Source of the DNA: CAISDH01 sp964398805
GTDB lineage: Archaea; Micrarchaeota; Micrarchaeia; Micrarchaeales; Micrarchaeaceae
Reading direction: 5' to 3'
NCBI GenBank assembly: GCA_964398805.1
Contig: CAYNNI010000066.1
Location: 1 to 10,857, forward strand
Length of the DNA: 10,857 nt
The notes beneath the pieces were generated by a model. The model was not told the origin of the DNA, did not search any database, and worked only from the letters and a program-made list of their open reading frames with translations. Both the position numbers and the translations under genes were made by a program. How positions within the stretch are numbered: the stretch's first letter is position 1; the number at the start of each line of letters is the position of its first letter. Below, one piece after another: positions 6,489 to 10,857 of this stretch.

Positions 6489-7529
6489 CTAGACACTCCT
6501 CTTCGCGGTCATGCCTATCGAGTCCCTTGCGATTGCCTTTGTCCTTGACTCTGGTATGCCATGTGTAAGCGATTCAAACTTTGCGGCTGCGTCTTCGACG
6601 AGCCTGTCCGCTTCCTTCTGCGCGTAGTCTATAGAGCCTAGCTCCTTGAAGGTGTCCAAGACGAAACTTATCTCCTCCCCGCTCTTCTCAAAGCCGTCCT
6701 TGGCGTAGACTGTCTTGAGCCGCTCAAGCGTATTTGACTTCGCATTCTGCACCGCATGCCACAGTATCAGCGTCTTCGTCCCTGCGCGCACATCCGTGCC
6801 GATGCCCTTGCCCAGCGTTTCTACTGTCGACGAGCAGTCCAGTATGTCGTCCTTTATCTGGAAAGCCTTGCCGCACGGGGTGCCGTATTCAGGTATCCTG
6901 TCGACGATATCCTTGCCCATTCCAGCGATTATCGCCCCACACTGCATCGGCCCGTACACAGAGTAGTACGCGCTCTTGGCGTGAATGGAGGCGTAGTAGT
7001 CGTCAAGCGTGAACTTGGTTATGTCCTTAACCTCCTTCGCGAGCCTGAGGTCGAGGTACTGTCCCTGGTGCGTGACGAGCATCATGTCGTAAAGCTTGTC
7101 GAAGTAGCCCTGGCCCCTCTCACCTCCAAGCGCGGCATAGGCATCTTTCGCCATCTTCCAGAGGACCATGTGCACAGCATCGCCTGCAAGCACAGCGTAG
7201 CCGGGGTCGTACATCACGTGCGCAGCTGGCCCTCCCCTCCTTACCGGATTGCTGTCCATCCAGTCGTCATGCATCAGGAAGTAGTCCTCAGACATCTGCT
7301 GCACCGCAGCAGGGAGCATCGCGTCCTCGAGCTTTCCGCCATAGAGGAGATCCCAGAGCAGCAGGTACGACGGCCTCCGGTACTGGCCTTTCCTGTCGAC
7401 GTAGCAGCGCATCATCTCCTCGTTGAACTGCCTGGGCTCCCCTACCGGCATGTACTCCCGTATCTTGCCGTATATGCTCTCCTTGTGCTCGGCTACGAAA
7501 TCCTTGAAGTGCGCGCTGTAGTCAGGCAT
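6489..7529 (-). CDS. Polyprenyl diphosphate synthase, short-chain (FPP/GGPP type)
   Basis: 346 aa all-alpha trans-isoprenyl synthase, normal family length. It condenses isopentenyl diphosphate with allylic diphosphates for archaeal lipids and polyprenyl carriers. The substrate-binding KGQYRRPS is at 47-54. The first Asp-rich motif is DDWMD at 88-92, followed by NPVRRGGP. The second is FQIKDDILD at 223-231, which binds Mg-diphosphate. The segment before the first motif is YFLMHDD, with aromatic Y83 and F84 at positions -5 and -4. That pair, and the DxxxxRRG context, resemble eukaryotic-type farnesyl diphosphate synthases more than typical archaeal GGPP synthases. In the GTDVRAGTKTL segment (244-254) the residue after Gly is Thr rather than the usual Lys. 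GTAGGTGA lies just before the ATG. The gene diverges from the radical SAM gene across about 110 bases. Confidence 0.93.
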   Translation of the reverse strand: MPDYSAHFKDFVAEHKESIYGKIREYMPVGEPRQFNEEMMRCYVDRKGQYRRPSYLLLWDLLYGGKLEDAMLPAAVQQMSEDYFLMHDDWMDSNPVRRGGPAAHVMYDPGYAVLAGDAVHMVLWKMAKDAYAALGGERGQGYFDKLYDMMLVTHQGQYLDLRLAKEVKDITKFTLDDYYASIHAKSAYYSVYGPMQCGAIIAGMGKDIVDRIPEYGTPCGKAFQIKDDILDCSSTVETLGKGIGTDVRAGTKTLILWHAVQNAKSNTLERLKTVYAKDGFEKSGEEISFVLDTFKELGSIDYAQKEADRLVEDAAAKFESLTHGIPESRTKAIARDSIGMTAKRSV

Positions 7530-7593
7530 GACATCACCTACAGACGATTGGCGCCATAGCTCTAAATCACTTACGCCGCATTGCAGGCGTTAG

Positions 7594-7619
7594 CTTTATT
7601 AAGAACATTTTCTAAATAC
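7594..7619 (+). promoter_or_regulatory. Candidate TATA boxes for the radical SAM operon
   Basis: Two AT-rich candidates lie in the divergent intergenic region: CTTTATTA at 7594-7601 and TCTAAATAC at 7611-7619. The first predicts a start near 7625 and a leader holding GGGAG (7623-7627). The second predicts an almost leaderless message from ATG 7640. The sequence alone does not decide between them. On the opposite strand TGATTTAGA (7568-7560) is a weak candidate for the polyprenyl synthase. Confidence 0.4.
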
Positions 7620-7639
7620 AATGGGAGACTTTGCCTGTA

Positions 7640-8695
7640 ATGAAGACGCTAGGCATAGTGGGCACTGCACTGGAGAGCAACCTTGTCGCGCTGAAGAGGC
7701 CGTACAAGCTCAACTTCTGCGCCACGTACAGATGCCAGTCCCGCTGTGCCACGTGCAACATATGGCAGCTGAAGCCCAAAGACGGCGAGCTCAGCGTGGA
7801 CGAGGTGCGGGAATTCTCAAAGAAGAGCCCACACTTCAAGTGGATAGAGGTCACCGGAGGGGAGCCGTTCCTCAGGAGCGACATTGTCGACGTAGTGAAA
7901 GCATTCAACGATTACTCCCGCGGCCTCTACGTGCTGACCATGCCGACGAACTCGCTGTGCGACCACGACATGCTTGAAAGACGCATAAAGGAGATGCTCG
8001 AGCTGCGGATTCCGCGGATAGCGATAACTGTGAGCCTGGACGGGCATCGCGCAGTGCACGACAAGATACGGGGCGTTCCCGGCAACTACGATAGGGCGAT
8101 ACTCCTGTTCAAAAAGCTTTCCGAGCTGAGGAAGCAGTACCGCAACCTTTTCGTAGTGTTCGGCTACACGATGAGCGCGTTCAACTCCGGGGAATTAGCA
8201 AGCACGGTGAGCGCGGTCCAGCAGGAAATCCCCTCGGTAAGCTACAACGACTTCCACATAAACCTCGCGCAGGCATCAGGCAACTATTACCACAACGAGG
8301 GCCTTCAGGTTGCTGCCGACAGGGCCAGAATGGTGCGCGAGCTCACCCACGCGAAGAGGAATAGGCGCTTCGAGTTCGGTGCGATACCCGTTATCGAAGG
8401 CGCGTTCCTTCGGAAGCTCATAGTCTATGCGCGCACTGGCAAGAGCCCGATGAGGAGCAGAAGCCTCGAGGCGTCATGCTTCGTGGACAGCACGGGGAAT
8501 GTGTACCCCTCGATAATGTGGGACCGCAGCATAGGCAACGTGCGCGACGTAGGCTACGACCTCGCGCGGCTCTGGGGCGGCAGCGAGGCGGAAAAGATAC
8601 GCGCAGAGATTCGTGCCGGCAACGAGCCTGCGCAGTGGACCTCCTGCGAGGCATACCAGGCACTTACCGGCAGCATAATAAGCCTGCTGCACTAA
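7640..8695 (+). CDS. Radical SAM enzyme with degenerate SPASM-like tail, substrate unknown
   Basis: 351 aa from ATG 7640; an in-frame TTG at 7631 would add three residues and is the alternative start. The radical SAM cluster is CQSRCATC with cysteines at 32, 36 and 39 (CxxxCxxC), which bind the [4Fe-4S] that cleaves S-adenosylmethionine. VTGGEPF at 71-77 is the GGE motif contacting the SAM amino group. A TIM-barrel body follows, including ITVSLDG at 129-135. The C-terminal part has CFVDSTGNVYPS (from C280) and IGNVRDVGYDLARLW. This looks like a SPASM/twitch-type region ('C...D..GnvyPC...iGn....l...w'), except that the usual second Cys is Ser and only C336 follows. An extra cluster is therefore doubtful. 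It heads a tight plus-strand unit with a surface protein 10 bases downstream and a glycosyltransferase. Substrate cannot be read from the sequence. Confidence 0.9.
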   Translation: MKTLGIVGTALESNLVALKRPYKLNFCATYRCQSRCATCNIWQLKPKDGELSVDEVREFSKKSPHFKWIEVTGGEPFLRSDIVDVVKAFNDYSRGLYVLTMPTNSLCDHDMLERRIKEMLELRIPRIAITVSLDGHRAVHDKIRGVPGNYDRAILLFKKLSELRKQYRNLFVVFGYTMSAFNSGELASTVSAVQQEIPSVSYNDFHINLAQASGNYYHNEGLQVAADRARMVRELTHAKRNRRFEFGAIPVIEGAFLRKLIVYARTGKSPMRSRSLEASCFVDSTGNVYPSIMWDRSIGNVRDVGYDLARLWGGSEAEKIRAEIRAGNEPAQWTSCEAYQALTGSIISLLH

Positions 8696-8705
8696 CGCTG
8701 ATAAG

Positions 8706-9512
8706 ATGTCCGGGCAAACGCTCTATGCTGCGGTTTTCCTGGCCGTGCTCATGGCTACCGCCGGCGCGTCGACCGTTACCCTTACCGGCAGCTGCTCCAA
8801 CCAGCTGCTGGACGCTGCCCACAACTCCTTCACATTCAACCTGACCAACTCTGGCAACGGCACGGCCATGGACTTCGAGCTCGTGCCGGTGCTTTCCGGG
8901 ATGTCGTCCTACAACAGCATGCTGGCCATACCTGTGGTGGCGCCAGGAGGCAACTACTCGCTAAGGTTCTACGCCGGAAACTTCTCCATGCCTGGCGGCT
9001 ATGCGGAGTACCTTCTTGCAAGCTACAGCCAGGGCTCCGACGTGTTCACGACTTTCTTCCCATGCCTCTTATACGCCAACCAGGTATCGCAGAGCATGAT
9101 ACGCGTGTCCGCAGTGAACCAGTCTGGCGGCGTGCTCAGCGTCACTCTCCTTAACAACGACGTCCACAACGCGATAAACGCCACTGTGCACGTGCAGGCG
9201 CCGCTGAGCTTCTCCGTGCCCGAGCCCAACTCAAGCGTGACCGTTGCGCCCTACTCGCAGAGAACTCTCCATTTCAACGTCAGCGTGCCGCAGCTCACAA
9301 GCGCGTCGTTCCCGATAGGCGTCTCTGTCTCGTACGCGAGCTCGGGCGTGCACTACGCTACGATCGCGCAGACCGTAGTCTCGTTCGGAAGCGGCAGCAA
9401 GACCGCTGCGGGTCCGGGCATTGCAGCGATCTCCATCGCAGTGGTGGTTGTCGCTATACTGCTGCTTATCGCCGCCTCGGTGATCAAGAGGCGCGGTGCG
9501 GGAAAGGGGTGA
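8706..9512 (+). CDS. Sequon-rich membrane-anchored surface protein
   Basis: 268 aa. N-terminal signal peptide at about 1-21 (ending ATAGAS), a C-terminal membrane helix at about 238-260 and a short basic cytoplasmic tail (KRRGAGKG): a type I membrane protein with the bulk outside. The outer part appears to be two beta-sandwich-like halves. The first runs about 24-125, with Cys30 and Cys120 able to bridge. The second runs about 128-226, with alternating hydrophobic strands and FSVPEPNSSVTVAPYSQ like CARDB/NEW3-type adhesion or stalk domains. That fold assignment is a weak inference. Eight N-glycosylation sequons (45, 51, 83, 92, 138, 158, 175, 191) make it a likely glycoprotein. It starts 10 bases after the radical SAM gene and its end overlaps the longest reading of the glycosyltransferase, so the three are probably co-transcribed. 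Confidence 0.8.
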   Translation: MSGQTLYAAVFLAVLMATAGASTVTLTGSCSNQLLDAAHNSFTFNLTNSGNGTAMDFELVPVLSGMSSYNSMLAIPVVAPGGNYSLRFYAGNFSMPGGYAEYLLASYSQGSDVFTTFFPCLLYANQVSQSMIRVSAVNQSGGVLSVTLLNNDVHNAINATVHVQAPLSFSVPEPNSSVTVAPYSQRTLHFNVSVPQLTSASFPIGVSVSYASSGVHYATIAQTVVSFGSGSKTAAGPGIAAISIAVVVVAILLLIAASVIKRRGAGKG

Positions 9513-10191
9513 CTGCATCAGGCCTTATGTGAGCATAGTGATTCCGACCTTCAACGAGGCCGGCAACATCGCGAAGGTCATCGCGGGCGTCATGAAGGCC
9601 ATGAAGGGGCACACCTACGAGGTCATCGTCGTTGACCGGCGCTCCCCCGACGGCACGGCCGGGAAGGCGAGGGCGCTCGGCGCGGAGGTGCTGTACGACG
9701 ACAAAGGCAAGGGCTCAGCGCTGATAAAGGGCATGCGCAGGGCGCGCGGCGACATCATAATCTCGATGGACGCGGACCTGTCGAACAGGCCTAACGAGCT
9801 CGGGCTGCTCATAGCGGGCATAGAGTCCGGCTATGACATATGCACGGGCTCGCGCTTCCTTGTGGGGGGCGGCACGGGCGATATGCCGCTGCACAGGCGC
9901 CTGGGCAACAAGCTTTTCGTCGGGCTGGTCGATATGCTGTACGGCTCGCACTACACGGACATGTGCTACGGCTACCGCAGCTTCGCAAGGGGCGTGATCA
10001 AGAGGCTGCACCTGACAGAAACGGGCTTCGGTATAGAGACCGAGATCAACATCAAGGCGCAGAAGAAACGCATGCGCGTTCTGGAGGTGCCTAGCTACGA
10101 GAAGCCCAGGCACAATGGCAACGCTAAGCTGCGCAGCTTCAGGGACGGCTACGTCATACTGCGCACGATAATGAAGAACATGGGCGCGTGA
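9496..10191 (+). CDS. Family 2 glycosyltransferase, dolichol-phosphate sugar synthase-like
   Basis: 231 aa on the longest reading. GT-A fold enzyme expected to move a nucleotide-activated sugar (mannose or glucose) to a polyprenyl/dolichyl phosphate at the cytoplasmic membrane face. It has VSIVIPTFNEAGNI at 12-25, VVDRRSPDGT at 45-54, the metal-binding DADL at 92-95, DMCYGYR at 155-161, GFGIETEINI at 178-187 and VPSYEKPRHNG at 198-208. This order is typical of the DPM1-like group, here without the extra membrane domain. The usual VVDDxSPDGT is VVDRRSPDGT, so the second Asp near the nucleotide is Arg. The start is uncertain. GTG 9496 overlaps the previous gene by 17 bases and GTG 9529 would begin directly at SIVIP. 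A strong AGGGGTGA (9505-9512) precedes an in-frame ATC at 9517, not an accepted start. Confidence 0.9.
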   Translation: MRERGDCIRPYVSIVIPTFNEAGNIAKVIAGVMKAMKGHTYEVIVVDRRSPDGTAGKARALGAEVLYDDKGKGSALIKGMRRARGDIIISMDADLSNRPNELGLLIAGIESGYDICTGSRFLVGGGTGDMPLHRRLGNKLFVGLVDMLYGSHYTDMCYGYRSFARGVIKRLHLTETGFGIETEINIKAQKKRMRVLEVPSYEKPRHNGNAKLRSFRDGYVILRTIMKNMGA

Positions 10192-10195
10192 AGGT

Positions 10196-10825
10196 TCAGC
10201 CCTTAGCGACTCCCATCGGCACCAGCCTTGCCACTATGTTCGATATCTTCGCTCCCGCCACGCTTTCCACTACGTCGTCAACGCTCTTGTAGGCCCACGC
10301 TGCCTCCTCGCTGATCAGCTTCCTGTCCCTGACCCTGAACTCCACCTGCTTGCTCTTCAGGTCCTGGAGCGTCTTCGACGCAGGTATCTCCCTGATCGCC
10401 TGGTGCCTGGACATCAGCCTGCCCGAGCCATGGCATGACGAGCCGAAGGTCTCAAGCATCGCCTCCTCCCTGCCGGCGAGCACATAGCTCGCAGTGCCCA
10501 TGCTGCCAGGAATGAGCACAGGCTGACCGATGCTCCTGTACACCTGCGGCACCTCCTTCCTGCCCGGAGCGAAGGCGCGCGTTGCGCCCTTCCTGTGGAC
10601 GTAAAGCTTCATCATCTTGCCGTCGACGTTGTGCTCCTCGAGCTTCGCGATGTTGTGCGCGACGTCATAGAGCAGCTCCATGCCGAGCGCGTCCGCGCTC
10701 TTCCCGAAGACCTCCTCGAAGCCCTTCCTTATCAGGTGCGTCATTACCTGCCTGTTCGCGAACGCGAAGTTCACCGCAGAGCGCATGCACGCCAGGTAGT
10801 CGTCGCACTCCCTGTCGCCTATGCG
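10196..10825 (-). CDS. rtcB: tRNA-splicing ligase RtcB, C-terminal part (5' partial)
   Basis: RtcB joins 2',3'-cyclic phosphate and 5'-OH RNA ends with GTP and Mn, sealing tRNA exons and repairing RNA. Conserved pieces, numbered from the internal Met at 10786, are NFAFANRQ at 6-13, YDVAHNIAKLEEH at 40-52 (metal-binding His), VHRKGATRAFAPG at 63-75, QPVLIPGSMGTASYVL at 88-103 and SSCHGSGRLMSR at 116-127. The His in CHGSGR (usually CHGAGR) is the residue that becomes guanylylated. It ends in VARLVPMGVAKG, the normal C terminus. The Met at 10786 is not the true start: the frame continues upstream as ARIGDRECDDYLACM, matching the family region before NFAxANRQ. The frame then runs into the mirror half of the terminal palindrome, so homology cannot be trusted beyond its centre near 10825. 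About half of the usual protein of roughly 480 aa is missing. Converges with the glycosyltransferase, four bases apart. Confidence 0.95.
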   Translation of the reverse strand, partial: RIGDRECDDYLACMRSAVNFAFANRQVMTHLIRKGFEEVFGKSADALGMELLYDVAHNIAKLEEHNVDGKMMKLYVHRKGATRAFAPGRKEVPQVYRSIGQPVLIPGSMGTASYVLAGREEAMLETFGSSCHGSGRLMSRHQAIREIPASKTLQDLKSKQVEFRVRDRKLISEEAAWAYKSVDDVVESVAGAKISNIVARLVPMGVAKG

Positions 10826-10857
10826 CGCATAGGCGACAGGGAGTGCGACGACTACCT
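10794..10857. repeat. Perfect 64-bp palindrome at the window edge
   Basis: Bases 10794-10825 and 10826-10857 are exact reverse complements with no loop (32 bp per arm, centre at GCG|CGC). The left arm is real rtcB coding sequence. The right arm repeats it backwards up to the last base of the window. A natural 18-bp palindrome, GCCTATGCGCGCATAGGC, sits at the centre and can encode AYARIG in the rtcB frame. It could have seeded a fold-back during amplification or assembly. Confidence 0.95.

Noticed and set aside
10832..10857. Terminal palindrome as an archaeal telomere or virus hairpin end
   Set aside because: The arm is ordinary conserved rtcB coding sequence rather than a terminal repeat, and a short natural palindrome at the centre gives a simple artefact explanation.
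1..10857. CRISPR arrays, insertion sequences, rRNA genes
   Set aside because: No spaced direct repeats, transposase motifs or rRNA-like segments were seen on reading both strands.

Overview
The window looks like a contig end from a GC-rich archaeon. The evidence is archaeal-type translation and RNA-repair genes (aRF1 release factor, RtcB ligase), TATA boxes about 25-35 bp upstream of genes with little or no leader, heavy ATA/AGG codon use, and a pilin-like class III signal sequence of the SQSAMEYLMTYGW type. That signal sequence, fused to a LamG-like domain and set among Asn-rich, sequon-rich membrane-anchored surface proteins, suggests a DPANN lineage such as Micrarchaeota. This placement is inference; no 16S or marker tree is available here. 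TGA, TAG and TAA all act as stops.

Layout. (1) 2-2933, plus strand: the tail of an S-layer-like protein, a T-rich terminator, then a TATA box and two tandem genes for membrane-anchored extracellular proteins. Both end in a domain with the same four-cysteine pattern. (2) 2936-5475, minus strand: seryl-tRNA synthetase followed by release factor aRF1, probably one translation operon, tail to tail with region 1. (3) 5518-6381: a TATA element inside a short inverted repeat, placed so it could serve tRNA-Leu(UAG) to the right and serS to the left. Then comes a broken class III-signal/LamG surface-protein gene with a deletion, a frameshift and a premature TGA. (4) 6489-7529, minus strand: a short-chain polyprenyl diphosphate synthase. 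(5) 7640-10191, plus strand: a tightly packed unit of a radical SAM enzyme, a sequon-rich surface glycoprotein and a dolichol-phosphate-sugar-synthase-like glycosyltransferase. (6) 10196-end, minus strand: the C-terminal part of RtcB, cut by a perfect 64-bp palindrome at the window edge that looks like a fold-back assembly or amplification artefact.

How the parts may work together. serS, tRNA-Leu and prf1 form an information-processing block. The remaining genes lean to the cell envelope: isoprenoid chain synthesis, a lipid-linked sugar transferase, a radical SAM enzyme of unknown substrate, and several secreted proteins that are likely N-glycosylation substrates. The isoprenoid-to-glycan-to-surface-protein link is inference from neighbourhood.

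Gaps. No gene-free stretch exceeds 300 bases. The 253-bp gap 119-371 holds the T-rich terminator, a very GC-rich stretch with only a doubtful 42-codon minus-strand ORF, and the TATA box. Gaps 5642-5762, 6382-6488 and 7530-7639 are short; 6382-6488 is more AT-rich than its surroundings and shows nothing recognisable. No CRISPR, insertion sequence or rRNA is present.
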